A stretch of DNA of 23,043 nt from Pseudomonadota bacterium (GCA_005776735.1 SXOM01000239.1:1-23043), one strand, 5' to 3'; positions 1 to 12,030 are shown, counted from the first letter of the stretch. The notes: generated by a model from the letters alone, not told the origin. Made by a program: numbers and translations.

Positions 1-2742
1 GAGGACCAGGACTGCGACGCCGACGTGGACGAGGACGCCGGGGATGCGGCGACGTGGTACGGCGACGACGACGAAGACGGGTTCGGCGAGGATGCCGACA
101 CGATCCTGGCTTGCGATGCTCCCGCCGGGTACCGGCCCCAGGGCGGCGACTGCGACGACGGGCGCGACGACGTCCACCCCGGCGCCGCCGAGCCCGACTG
201 CACCGACCCGACCGACTACAACTGCGACGGGTCGACGGGGTTTGCCGACGCCGACGCGGACGGTTCGCCGGCGTGCCAGGACTGCGACGACACCGACGCC
301 AACCGCAACCCCGAGCGTCCGGAGGTGTGCGACGAGGCCGACGTCGACGAAGACTGCGACGGGCTGAGCGACGACGCGGACGAGGCGCTCCCGGGCACCA
401 AGGAGGACTGGTGGGCCGACGACGACGGGGACGGCTACGGCTGGGCCGCAGCGGGCACCGTGCGCGCGTGCGACGCCCCCGAGGGCTACGTGGGCAACGA
501 CACCGACTGCGACGACGTGCACGCAGAGGCGAACCCGGCGGGCGCCGAGGTGTGCGACGCCGACGACGTCGACGAAGACTGCGACGGCAGCGCCGACGAC
601 GCCGACCCGAGCGTGGACCCGAGCGGCATGGGCACCTGGTACGCCGACGACGACGGGGACGGGTACGGCGACGCCGCAGCAGCGTGGACCGGGTGTGACG
701 CCGCGGGTGGGGTCACCGACACCACCGACTGCGACGACACCGACGCCGGCGTGAACCCCGGCGCGTTCGAACTGTGCGACGCGCTGGACGTGGACGAAGA
801 CTGCGACGGCGCGGCCGACGACGCCGACGACGCGCCCCTGGGGACGAGCACCTGGTACACCGACGCCGACGGGGACGGGCAGGGCGACGCGACGACCGGG
901 AGCGACACCTGCGAAGCCCCTCCGGGCGCGGTGGCGGTCGCCGGAGACTGCGACGACACCGACGCGTGGGTGTACACCGGCGCGGCGAGCCGCGAGCTGG
1001 CGGGCGACTGCACCCGGGACGCGGACGCGGACGGGTGGGCCGACGCCGACGCGACCGGCGCGGTGACCGCAGGCACCGACTGCGACGACGCCGACAGCGC
1101 CACCCACCCGGACGCGGCCGAGGACTGTGCCACCCCCACCGACGACGACTGCGACGGCAGCAGCGAAGACGTGGGCGCGGTGGGGTGCGCGACCTGGTAT
1201 GTGGACGCCGACGCCGACGGGTACGGGACGACGACCTCGACGTGTACGTGCACGTCGTCGGGCAGCTACACCGCCACCAACGACGACGACTGCGACGACA
1301 GCACCGCGTCGGCCAGCCCGGCGCTGACCGAAGTGTGCGACGACGGCCTGGACAACGACTGCGACGGTGGGACGGACGAAGACTGTGCGCTGTTGCCGTT
1401 CGGCGGCGACTACGCGGTCGAGACCGGCTCGAGCAGCGACAGCGACGCGAGCAGCATCCTGTACGGCGAAGCGATGGCCGACGACTTCGGCGAGGTCCTG
1501 GTGTCGGGCGGCGACCTGGACGGCGACGGCGCCGACGACCTGGTCGTGGCCGCCGACGGGAACAACTACGGCGCGAACCTCGGCAGCGTGTACGTGTACT
1601 CGGGCATGCCCTCGGGTGTCGCCGACGCCGACACCGCCGACCTCGCGCGGGTGGTCGGCGCCACCAGCACCAACACCCTGGGCGACCGCCTGCGCATCCT
1701 CCCCGACGTGGACGGCGACGGGTACGACGAGCTGGCGATCCGGCGGACGTCGGGCACCGCCGAGTACCTGTACCTGTACGAAGGCGAAGACCTCTCGGGC
1801 ACCGGCACCTACAACGCGTCGTGGTTGTACGACGACTTCACGGTGACCGGGCCGGTCACCTCGCTGGGCGACTTCGACGCCACCACCGGCGGCGACGAGG
1901 TGGCGGGCGGGCACAGCGAGGCCACCAGCAACCAGGGCGCGGTGTACCTGTACACCTGGGGGACCACGGGGCTGTCCAACTTCGCGACGGTCAACGGGGA
2001 AGACGTCCTCGACTACGCGGGCCGGTCGGTGTCGGGCGGGCCGGGGCTCGACGCCAACGGCGACGGGTTGGACGACCTGTTCGTGGGCGCCTACGGGGAC
2101 GACTCCGGCGGCGTGAACGCGGGCGCGGCGTACGTGGTCGAAGCGCCCGTCAGCGGCGTGTACGACCTCTCCTCCGCCGCGGTGAAGATCGTCGCCGACG
2201 CCAACGACGCGTTCGGAACCGAGCTGTTGTGCCCCGGCGACGTCGACGGCGACGGACTCGCCGACCTGCTGGTGGGCTCCCCCAAGGACGACGGCGCCGC
2301 CACCGACGCGGGCGCGATCTACCTGTTCGCGGACGTGGACCCCGACGCGACCGGGCAGGACAACGACGACGGCGACTACGAAGCCGTGATCTGGGGCGCG
2401 GCGGCGTCGGACCAGCTCGGGCAACACCCGGTCGCCGTGGGGGACGTCAACGGCGACGGCGACGTGGACGTGCTCGTCTCGACGTCGAGCCACGACGGAG
2501 GGGGCACCGACGCGGGGGGGGCATGGGTGTTGTACGGTCCGCTCTCCGGCAGCTACGACCTGGGCGCGGGCGACTACGACGGCGGCTTCGAAGGGGATGG
2601 CGCCAGCGACAAGTGCGGGGCGTCGGTGGCGATCGGCGACCTGCAGGGCGACGGCGCGGCCGAGGTGATCGTCGGGTGCAGCCAGGGCGACGTGGACAGC
2701 TACAGCACGCGCGGCGCGGTGTACATCTTCGAAGGGCGCTGA
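1..2742 (+). CDS. MopE-like metal-binding-repeat protein with FG-GAP propeller (5' partial)
   Basis: The frame is open from base 1, so the true start lies upstream; 913 residues are visible. The first half (to about base 1386) holds about seven units of the putative metal-binding motif seen in MopE-like proteins. Each unit has a TWYxDxDGDGYGD strand, a C-x-AP-x-GY segment, a DCDD box and an E-V-C-D...DCDG box. The spaced Asp residues resemble calcium-binding loops and the paired Cys suggest disulfides. The second half carries seven FG-GAP/integrin-alpha-type motifs (for example DLDGDGADDL and DVDGDGYDEL), enough for a full seven-bladed beta-propeller. The last blade has a Cys pair (DKCGAS and VGCSQGD) that the downstream paralog shares. 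The protein is extremely acidic and surely extracytoplasmic, but its signal sequence is outside the window. The role is inferred as a surface or secreted calcium-stabilised adhesin or structural protein; the ligand is unknown. Confidence 0.9.
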   Translation, partial: EDQDCDADVDEDAGDAATWYGDDDEDGFGEDADTILACDAPAGYRPQGGDCDDGRDDVHPGAAEPDCTDPTDYNCDGSTGFADADADGSPACQDCDDTDANRNPERPEVCDEADVDEDCDGLSDDADEALPGTKEDWWADDDGDGYGWAAAGTVRACDAPEGYVGNDTDCDDVHAEANPAGAEVCDADDVDEDCDGSADDADPSVDPSGMGTWYADDDGDGYGDAAAAWTGCDAAGGVTDTTDCDDTDAGVNPGAFELCDALDVDEDCDGAADDADDAPLGTSTWYTDADGDGQGDATTGSDTCEAPPGAVAVAGDCDDTDAWVYTGAASRELAGDCTRDADADGWADADATGAVTAGTDCDDADSATHPDAAEDCATPTDDDCDGSSEDVGAVGCATWYVDADADGYGTTTSTCTCTSSGSYTATNDDDCDDSTASASPALTEVCDDGLDNDCDGGTDEDCALLPFGGDYAVETGSSSDSDASSILYGEAMADDFGEVLVSGGDLDGDGADDLVVAADGNNYGANLGSVYVYSGMPSGVADADTADLARVVGATSTNTLGDRLRILPDVDGDGYDELAIRRTSGTAEYLYLYEGEDLSGTGTYNASWLYDDFTVTGPVTSLGDFDATTGGDEVAGGHSEATSNQGAVYLYTWGTTGLSNFATVNGEDVLDYAGRSVSGGPGLDANGDGLDDLFVGAYGDDSGGVNAGAAYVVEAPVSGVYDLSSAAVKIVADANDAFGTELLCPGDVDGDGLADLLVGSPKDDGAATDAGAIYLFADVDPDATGQDNDDGDYEAVIWGAAASDQLGQHPVAVGDVNGDGDVDVLVSTSSHDGGGTDAGGAWVLYGPLSGSYDLGAGDYDGGFEGDGASDKCGASVAIGDLQGDGAAEVIVGCSQGDVDSYSTRGAVYIFEGR

Positions 2743-2772
2743 CCCCGGCGAACGGGGCGGACCCGAGGTACA

Positions 2773-2788
2773 CTCCGCGACCGCGGAG
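2773..2788 (+). promoter_or_regulatory. Hairpin sequestering the ribosome binding site of the next gene
   Basis: CTCCGC and GCGGAG form a 6-bp stem with a GACC loop. The right arm contains the only good Shine-Dalgarno sequence (GGAG, 2785-2788), nine bases before the ATG at 2798. A TACACT hexamer at 2769-2774 could be a -10 element, though that would put part of the hairpin at the very 5' end of the transcript. The structure is seen directly; any control of translation is inference. Confidence 0.35.
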
Positions 2789-2797
2789 CCGTTCCCG

Positions 2798-6384
<3,587 letters not shown>

Positions 6385-6388
<4 letters not shown>

Positions 6389-7014
6389 GCGTGGGATGGG
6401 CGCTCCTGGTGGCCGGCGCCTTGGCGGCCACGCCAGCGCGGAGCTGGCACAGCGCGGTGCGGGAGCTCACGACCGAGGAGGTCGCCGCGATGACCGGAGT
6501 CGTGTGGCGGCCGGGGTGCCCGGTGGCCCTCGGTGACCTCGTGCGCGTGGAGGTGGCGTTGGCCTCTCCCGACGGCTCCGGAGGCGAAGGCGCCATCGTG
6601 GTGCACCGGTCCGCCGCAGAGGTCGTCGAGGGGGCGCTGCACACCCTGTGGGAGCTGGACTTCCCCATCGCCCGCATGGAGCCGATCGAGGCCTACGGCG
6701 GCGACGACACCCGGAGCATGGAGGCGAACAACTCCTCGGGGTTCAACTGTCGCCCGAAGACCGGCGGTGGCGGGTGGTCGCGCCACAGCTACGGGACGGC
6801 GGTGGACCTGAACCCGCTCTGGAACCCGTGGGTGAAGGGGGAGCGCGTGGAGCCGGCGGCGGCTCGACCGTGGGCGGACCGAATGGACAAGAAAGTCGGA
6901 ATGTTCTTGCGTGAAAGTACCGCCGTTCGTGCGTTCACCGATCGGGGGTGGCGGTGGGGCGGGAGCTGGGGGTCGGCGAAGGACTACCAGCACTTCAGCG
7001 CCGACGGGACGTGA
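6385..7014 (+). CDS. Secreted M15-family D-alanyl-D-alanine carboxypeptidase-like protein
   Basis: The GTG at 6385 overlaps the stop of the previous gene in GTGA, implying translational coupling, and gives 209 residues. A short signal peptide (WALLVAGALAATPA) is followed by a zinc peptidase domain of the VanY/M15 type (Peptidase_M15_4-like). Its metal-binding motif SRHSYGTAVD (His134, Asp141) and the terminal DYQHF (His203) are both present. Such enzymes cut D-Ala-D-Ala or L-Ala-D-Glu bonds in peptidoglycan in the periplasm; which bond is cut here cannot be read from the sequence. A second GTG at 6391 is an equally possible start. The length is normal for a single-domain member, and the key residues look intact, so it should be active. 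Its coupling to a large surface repeat protein suggests local wall remodelling for export or anchoring, which is inference. Confidence 0.85.
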
Positions 7015-7172
7015 CCCGCGTGCCCGGGTGGGGCACGAGCACCCCACTGGGGCGCCCACACCCCGGGGCGCCGACCTCCCGACCCCCACGCCGGCGCGGT
7101 CGGAAGTCGGGAGGAGGCGGACTTCTCGCGTGGCACACATCGTGCGGAGGGGGGCGTCCCCGCTGGAGTCCG
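7015..7172. other. Non-coding gap with several hairpins
   Basis: No credible gene lies here. Three inverted repeats can be seen: CGTGCCC/GGGCACG at 7019-7037 just after the stop, CCTCCCGAC/GTCGGGAGG at 7075-7083 and 7106-7114, and GAAGTC/GACTTC at 7103-7108 and 7120-7125. The last two share bases and exclude each other. None has a T-run, so factor-independent termination is uncertain. Confidence 0.5.
7019..7037 (+). terminator. Stem-loop after the carboxypeptidase gene
   Basis: A perfect 7-bp stem (CGTGCCC/GGGCACG) with a GGGTG loop begins five bases after the stop codon. There is no U-tract, so it is only a possible terminator or mRNA 3'-end structure. Confidence 0.35.
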
Positions 7173-8759
7173 ATGCTGTTCCTGCTGTCTGCCTGCACCC
7201 CCGAGCCCGACGCCACGCCCGCCAACGCGTTCTTGGCCGCCGAGGTGGAGACCGGGGTGCCCGTGGAGCTGCTCTTGGCGATCGCCAAGGCCGAGACGGG
7301 CCTGCAGGACGTGCAGGGCGTGGCGGAGTTTCCCGACCAGGACGTCGGGTACGGCGTGATGGGCCTGCGCCAGGGAGTCATCGACCACGCCGCGAACCTG
7401 GCCGGCCTCGAGGTCGAGGTCGTCAAGCGCGACCGCGCCGCCAACGTGCTCGCCGCGGCCCATCTCCTCGCGTACTGGGGGCAGCTCGAGGGCATCGACA
7501 CCAACGACCTCGGCGAGTGGGCCAACACGGTGGCGCGCTACTCCGGCATCCACGACGACGAAGGGAAGCGCGAGTACGTGTGGTACGAAGTGTACGAGCA
7601 CGTGCTCCGCGGCGTGGACGTCGAGGGCTACCGCACCGAGGGGCACGACGACGCGCCCAACTACGCGCCCCCCGCCCGCACCGCCCAGCGCACCGGGGAC
7701 ACCGGCGCGATCTGGACCGCGTCGCCCAACTACAACAGCCGCGGCGGCGCCGGCGTCGACTACGTCATCATCCACGCGTGCGAGGGCAGCTACTCCGGTT
7801 GTTGGAGCTGGCTGGCCAACTCGTCGTCGGGGGTGAGCTCACACTACGTGGTGAACACCGACGGCAGCGAGGTGCGCCAGCTCGTCGACGAAGACAACCG
7901 CGCCTGGCACATCAGCGCCTCGTACGACTGTGCGTACAACGCCAGCAGCGACTGTGGCATCAACGGGACGTCGATGAACACGATCTCCGTGGGCATCGAG
8001 CACGCGGGGTACACGTCGCAGACCTCGTGGGACCCCGGATTGTTGGCCAGCTCGGCGGAGATCGCCTGTGGCGTGACGCAACGCCACGGCATCCCCATCG
8101 ACAGCTACCACATCGTGTCACACGGTCAGCTCCAGCCGTGGAACCGCAGCGACCCGGGCACCGGGTGGCCGTGGACCAGCTACCTGGACCAGGTGCGCGT
8201 CGCGTGCGGCGGCTCCGGCTCCTCGAGCGGCTCCGGCTCCTCGGGCAGCTCCGGGTCTTCGGGCAGCTCCGGGTCTTCGGGCGGCTCCGGGTCTTCGGGC
8301 AGCTCCGGGTCTTCGAGCCTCCCCACCGCGACGAGCTTCGTCATCGACAGCAACAACAGCGCGAACGACACCTCGGCCTACTTCGTGGACATCTCGGATG
8401 AGTGGTGGTCGAGCACCAGCGCGAGTGGCTACTACAACACCGGCTACTGGGTCGCGCCGACCGAGTCGGTCTCGGACCCCGCCCGCTTCTGGTTCCAGAC
8501 CGACGCCGACCGGTGCTACACGGTGGAGGCGTGGTGGACCTCGGGGAGCGACCGCGCCCCGTCGATCACCTGGCTCGGCTACGACGAGGAGGGCGGCGAA
8601 GTGGGCCGCGCCACCGTGAACCAGCAGTCCGGCGGTAAGCAGTGGAACAAGCTCGGTAGCTGGACGTTCCCAGCCGGGTGGAACCAGGTGGCGCTCTCCC
8701 GCTGGACGACGTCTGGCAAGTACGCCATCGCCGACGCCGTACGCCTGACCCCCTGCTGA
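7173..8759 (+). CDS. Lipoprotein murein hydrolase: transglycosylase-like + N-acetylmuramoyl-L-alanine amidase + golvesin-like domain
   Basis: The ATG at 7173 (GGAG at 7165-7168) gives 528 residues. The signal is very short, MLFLLSAC, with a lipobox Cys at residue 8 and no positive charge before it. Residues about 18-148 resemble a lysozyme-like/SLT transglycosylase fold, with a likely catalytic Glu41 in KAETG and the GYGVMGLRQG segment. Residues about 183-345 are an Amidase_2 domain: VIIHACEG (zinc His201), GIEHAG, and SHGQLQPWNRSDPGTGW (His317, Asp327). A Ser/Gly linker follows (about 346-382). Residues about 385-528 match the golvesin/xanthan-lyase C-terminal-like carbohydrate-binding domain (FVIDSNNSA, GYYNTGYWVAP, IADAVRL). 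It probably cuts both glycan strands and stem peptides from a membrane anchor. The transglycosylase call is less sure than the amidase call. The frame is open upstream but has no other usable start with a signal peptide. Confidence 0.87.
   Translation: MLFLLSACTPEPDATPANAFLAAEVETGVPVELLLAIAKAETGLQDVQGVAEFPDQDVGYGVMGLRQGVIDHAANLAGLEVEVVKRDRAANVLAAAHLLAYWGQLEGIDTNDLGEWANTVARYSGIHDDEGKREYVWYEVYEHVLRGVDVEGYRTEGHDDAPNYAPPARTAQRTGDTGAIWTASPNYNSRGGAGVDYVIIHACEGSYSGCWSWLANSSSGVSSHYVVNTDGSEVRQLVDEDNRAWHISASYDCAYNASSDCGINGTSMNTISVGIEHAGYTSQTSWDPGLLASSAEIACGVTQRHGIPIDSYHIVSHGQLQPWNRSDPGTGWPWTSYLDQVRVACGGSGSSSGSGSSGSSGSSGSSGSSGGSGSSGSSGSSSLPTATSFVIDSNNSANDTSAYFVDISDEWWSSTSASGYYNTGYWVAPTESVSDPARFWFQTDADRCYTVEAWWTSGSDRAPSITWLGYDEEGGEVGRATVNQQSGGKQWNKLGSWTFPAGWNQVALSRWTTSGKYAIADAVRLTPC
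8208..8318 (+). repeat. Tandem repeat encoding the Ser/Gly linker
   Basis: An 18-base unit (GGCAGCTCCGGGTCTTCG and variants) encoding Gly-Ser-Ser-Gly-Ser-Ser recurs about five to six times. It separates the amidase and golvesin-like domains as a flexible tether. Near-identical DNA units suggest recent slippage or unequal exchange, so linker length may vary among strains. Confidence 0.8.
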
Positions 8760-8766
8760 CGCCCTC

Positions 8767-8796
8767 TGCCGAGCCGGCCGGCCGCCGGCCTCGGCA
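8767..8796. terminator. Bidirectional stem-loop between convergent genes
   Basis: TGCCGAG/CTCGGCA and CCGGC/GCCGG form a 12-bp stem with one bulged C and a 5-base loop. It begins eight bases after the amidase stop and lies between genes that converge, so it can serve both strands. There is no clear T-run. Confidence 0.6.
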
Positions 8797-8824
8797 CGCT
8801 TCGGGACGGTCGCGGGCCGGACGC

Positions 8825-9484
8825 CTACGGCAAGCCCCAGTCCGTCGCGACCTCGCGGTAGGTGCCCATCGGGAGCTGCACCAGGAGCGGCGCTGCCGCG
8901 GGGTCGAGCCAGCCGACGAGCGACTCGACCACCGTCGGGGACGCGGCCGTGCAGCCGACGGTCGGCTTGTCGGGGGCGCGCCACACGTGGACGAAGATGC
9001 AGCTCCCCGCGCCCGGGCGGCGCTCGGCGTTGTGGTCGGCGACCACCAGCCAGTCGTAGAGCCAGTCCCGGCGCGACATGACCTCGGCGGAGGTCCAGTC
9101 TTTCGGGGTCGTACCCGGGACGATGCGATTGTAGTGAATCGACGAGGGGTCGTCGACGCACAGGCGGTCGCCGGTGGGAGCGTAGGGGAGCCGCGCCCCG
9201 CTCGGGGCGGCGGCCGCCTTCCCGGCGGCGGGACCGAGGCGGAAGAGACCTGCGGGGGCCCGTCCATCCCCCTCGGCCTTGACCGGCCCCCCGAGCCCGG
9301 CGGGGTGCAGGCCCAGACCCCAGCCGAGCCCTGACCTTCCGACCACGGCCGGCGTGGGGGCACCGTCGGCGCGCCACGCGCCCCCCGGCTCGCGCACCCA
9401 ACGCTGCAGGTCGGCCGCGGTGGCGCTCCAGTCGGCGGTCTGGACGACCACGAGTTGGGTGGTCTCGGCAGGGATCATGGGCAT
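8825..9484 (-). CDS. YkuD-type L,D-transpeptidase family protein
   Basis: The product is 219 residues. It carries the catalytic signature HVWRAPDKPTVGC (His166, Cys178) of the L,D-transpeptidase catalytic domain, close to the COG3786-type branch. Upstream are GLGWGLGLHP, KAEGDGRAPAGLFRLG (residues 69-84) and CVDDPSSIHYNRIV. These enzymes make 3-3 peptidoglycan cross-links or attach proteins to the wall in the periplasm. The ATG at 9484 is preferred because GGAG lies eight bases upstream; ATG 9478 would give a perfect ATGA overlap with the cytochrome stop. Neither start offers a signal peptide, and the frame further upstream is only cytochrome coding read out of frame. It may therefore need another export route, or the start may be misjudged. 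It is the last gene of a coupled three-gene operon. Confidence 0.87.
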   Translation of the reverse strand: MPMIPAETTQLVVVQTADWSATAADLQRWVREPGGAWRADGAPTPAVVGRSGLGWGLGLHPAGLGGPVKAEGDGRAPAGLFRLGPAAGKAAAAPSGARLPYAPTGDRLCVDDPSSIHYNRIVPGTTPKDWTSAEVMSRRDWLYDWLVVADHNAERRPGAGSCIFVHVWRAPDKPTVGCTAASPTVVESLVGWLDPAAAPLLVQLPMGTYREVATDWGLP

Positions 9485-10548
9485 CGTGGGAACTCCGACA
9501 CCCGCGCACGGCGGCTGTGGACGACGGCGTAGGTGGGCTCGCCGGGGTGGTTGCGGTCGGTGGGGATCTCGTCGGCGGTGTAGATGTACCGGAGCTCGAC
9601 GTTGACCTCCTCGTCGGCGCGCCCGGCCAGGGCGCGGGGGTCGACCGCCTGGGTGACCGCCTGCAACGGCCGGAGGGCGGTGTCGACGACCACGAGCTTG
9701 CCGGCGTCGGGGGCCGGCCCGAAGGCGCGCCCGAAGAAGTGCTCCCACAACGCCGTGGGTGCCGACGAACGCCACGCGCGCAGGCGCAGCGCCCGGTGCA
9801 GGTCGCCGGTGGGGAGGTTGTGACCGGCGCCGACGTTCTGCACCGTCAACTGGAGCGCCCGCGCTGATTTACGACAGACGTCGAGCGTGAGCGCGTGTTG
9901 GAGGGCGCCGAGATCGTGCCCGCCCGGCATCCGGTGGCCCGCAGGCGTGTTGCCGTGACAACCCAGGCACTCTCCCTCGCGGCCGGAATGCGCCCCCGCG
10001 CGGAACTCGGACAGGGTGTGTTGCATGGGGTGGTCGGTGTACCGGCGCACCACGTGATCTTCGTCCACGAAGGGGAAGTTGAACTCGTGACACCCCCCGC
10101 ACGCCTCGGCGCCGGCGTAGCCATCGACCACCCACGTGTCGTGGGGTGAGTCCTCGGCACGGGCGCTGGACACCATGCGCCCTTCCCGAAAGTGACACAC
10201 CGCACAGTTGACCCCCTCCTCGGCGGCACCGGTCACGCTCGATGGACCGCCCGTCGCCAGGGGCGCGTGACAACGCACACACCAGTCGAGCGGCTCGCGC
10301 CGGTACTCCCGCTGGAAGATGCCGTTGGTCCACGCCACGGCGTGCCGGCTCGCCGCCCACTCGTCGACATGGGCGGCGTGACACTCGGCACAGGTCGCGG
10401 ACCATCGGTCCGGATCGGCGACGGCCCCCACGTCGACCGGCGCGAGGCCGCGCGGGAAGAGGGGCCCGTCCACGGCCGCCCCGGCGAGGGCGAGCACGAC
10501 CGCCGCGCCGCCGACGGCACCGGCGACCCGCCGCAGCGCCCGGCTCAC
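9475..10548 (-). CDS. Pentaheme cytochrome c (c554-like multiheme family)
   Basis: The GTG at 10548 overlaps the upstream stop (GTGA) and gives 357 residues. A basic N-terminus and hydrophobic segment (about residues 8-26) form a signal or membrane anchor. Five CxxCH heme-binding motifs are present: CAECH (53), CVRCH (90), CAVCH (115), CGGCH (150) and CLGCH (194). There are many extra His residues (for example HPMQHTL) able to act as distal ligands. A later segment, NVGAGHNLPTGD, is characteristic of the C-terminal beta domain in multiheme cytochromes of this type. It probably carries electrons in the periplasm; donor and acceptor cannot be told, and no reductase subunit is adjacent. Lying between a glycan-binding protein and an L,D-transpeptidase is unusual. 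Function beyond electron transfer is not claimed. Confidence 0.88.
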   Translation of the reverse strand: MSRALRRVAGAVGGAAVVLALAGAAVDGPLFPRGLAPVDVGAVADPDRWSATCAECHAAHVDEWAASRHAVAWTNGIFQREYRREPLDWCVRCHAPLATGGPSSVTGAAEEGVNCAVCHFREGRMVSSARAEDSPHDTWVVDGYAGAEACGGCHEFNFPFVDEDHVVRRYTDHPMQHTLSEFRAGAHSGREGECLGCHGNTPAGHRMPGGHDLGALQHALTLDVCRKSARALQLTVQNVGAGHNLPTGDLHRALRLRAWRSSAPTALWEHFFGRAFGPAPDAGKLVVVDTALRPLQAVTQAVDPRALAGRADEEVNVELRYIYTADEIPTDRNHPGEPTYAVVHSRRARVSEFPRCP

Positions 10549-11960
10549 CGCCCCGCGACCGCGCGGCCTTCCCGGATGAGCACGTCGGGACCGTACATCC
10601 CGACCCGGCGACCGGCCGTGAGCACCGACGTGGCGCCCTCCCCCCGCCACGCGAACTGCGTGGCGAACTGCGGCCCGGCGAGCACCGTGAGACGCCCGGC
10701 CGCGTCGTACACCAACAGCTGCGCGACGGACACCCGGTCACTGCCTTCACGCACCTCGATTCGACCACACGCCACCGTCAGCATCGCCTCGACCCGCGCG
10801 GGCCGGTCGGCCATGGCCGGCCCCATCTTCGTCCACGCGTAGACGGCGGCGGGCTCACCCGAGGCCGCGTCCTTGTTGCAGCCGGGCGCCGCGGCCGTCA
10901 TCGCGTCGGCCAGCGACACCGCGTCGGTGGCTTCGAAGACGCCCAGCGTGTCGGCGCGGAGGTACCCGAGGCTCCCCGCGGCCGGCAGCTCGGCCTGGCC
11001 GTGCGCCTGGCCGGTCGCGAGGTCGGCCCAGACCGACGCCCCGTCGAAGCACGACCACAAGCTCGCCGGCCCCACCCCGTCGATCCGCGGAATCGGCCGG
11101 CTGTCCATCGGCGTGATGCGCGCCGGCTTCCACGCACCGAACTCTTCGCGCACCCCGCTCATCGCGAGGTTGACCTCGCGCGTGGCGTCGGCGAAAAGTC
11201 CCGACGGCGCCAACGAACGGAGACGCTCGAGCATCAGCGCCATGCTGCCGAAGGTGCCGCTGGCGTCCTCGTAGTCGCGCGAAGGCGCAACCGCGGCCAG
11301 GTTGTAGGACGGGGCGAGCGGCATGTGGTCGGCCGCGCCGGCCTTGAAGACCAACGCCGCCGCCACCCGCTCCGCCTTCCACGACTTCACCCGCCCGAGC
11401 TTCGCCGCTTCGGCGACCGGGTTGTCGCGTACCGTGGAGGTGGCGTACACCTCCACGTCGGAGATGCACAGGTCTTCGTACTTGGAGCCGGGGTAGACCG
11501 AGCCCACGCGCAGCTCGACCCCGGTGAACGCGCCCGCCGCCTGGTCGACCCGGAGCTCCTGCCACCCGTCCTTGTCGGCCAAGGTGGCCGTGACCTCGGC
11601 GCCGCCGGGCAACAAGCGCACCGTGACCTCGCGCGCCCGCGCGTTGGCCTTGAAGAGCGCCGCCGACTTCTGGTAGCCGTTGCGGACCCGCAGGCGCACC
11701 GCGGTCGTGCCGGCGAGGTCGGTCGTGTCGAACCGGACCCACTCACCCACCCCGCCGCCTTCGGCCCCTTCGACCCAGGCGGTGACCGGGTCGTCGTCGA
11801 CCGCGTAGAGGGGGTGATAGTTCTCCTGGAAGCGGTTCCAGTCGTTCCACAAGAACGACGATGCGTCGACCCGGTCGGGGTACAGCCGCCGCTCGACCGC
11901 CGCGTCGGCGTGGGCGAAGGAAGACGACCACAGGGACAACAGCGGCAGGACAGCGACCAT
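10545..11960 (-). CDS. Secreted protein with NADase-type glycan-binding domain
   Basis: The ATG at 11960 has GGAG spaced six bases away and gives 471 residues with a signal peptide (MVAVLPLLSLWSSSFAHA, probable cleavage near residue 18). Residues about 45-173 match the discoidin-like NADase-type glycan-binding domain: the pattern DDDPVTAWVEGAEG, GVGEWVRF, RNGYQKS, NARAREV, then VYPGSKYEDLCISDVEVYA. The remaining 300 residues are not recognised; they are alpha/beta in character with a few Cys and end in RAVAGR. No NADase catalytic domain is seen, so this is a binding module on a protein of unknown activity. It begins the three-gene operon that continues through the cytochrome (GTGA overlap) and the L,D-transpeptidase. 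A role in recognising cell-surface or wall glycans is inference. Confidence 0.82.
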   Translation of the reverse strand: MVAVLPLLSLWSSSFAHADAAVERRLYPDRVDASSFLWNDWNRFQENYHPLYAVDDDPVTAWVEGAEGGGVGEWVRFDTTDLAGTTAVRLRVRNGYQKSAALFKANARAREVTVRLLPGGAEVTATLADKDGWQELRVDQAAGAFTGVELRVGSVYPGSKYEDLCISDVEVYATSTVRDNPVAEAAKLGRVKSWKAERVAAALVFKAGAADHMPLAPSYNLAAVAPSRDYEDASGTFGSMALMLERLRSLAPSGLFADATREVNLAMSGVREEFGAWKPARITPMDSRPIPRIDGVGPASLWSCFDGASVWADLATGQAHGQAELPAAGSLGYLRADTLGVFEATDAVSLADAMTAAAPGCNKDAASGEPAAVYAWTKMGPAMADRPARVEAMLTVACGRIEVREGSDRVSVAQLLVYDAAGRLTVLAGPQFATQFAWRGEGATSVLTAGRRVGMYGPDVLIREGRAVAGR

Positions 11961-12030
11961 GGGGAGCTCCGGTTGCCCCCGAATAGCCCGGCGCGCGCGC
12001 GGTTGGCGACATCGCAGGGTACGATGCCCC
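11961..12030. promoter_or_regulatory. Divergent intergenic region
   Basis: Only 70 bases separate two divergent genes, so both promoters must lie here or run into the coding ends. On the + strand, GGGTACGAT places a TACGAT hexamer (12020-12025) five bases before the ATG at 12031, which would give an almost leaderless mRNA; no -35 of correct spacing is visible. On the - strand, CTATTC near 11980 is a weak candidate. Confidence 0.3.

Noticed and set aside
8208..8318. CRISPR-like periodicity
   Set aside because: The units are contiguous, have no spacers and encode an in-frame Ser/Gly linker.
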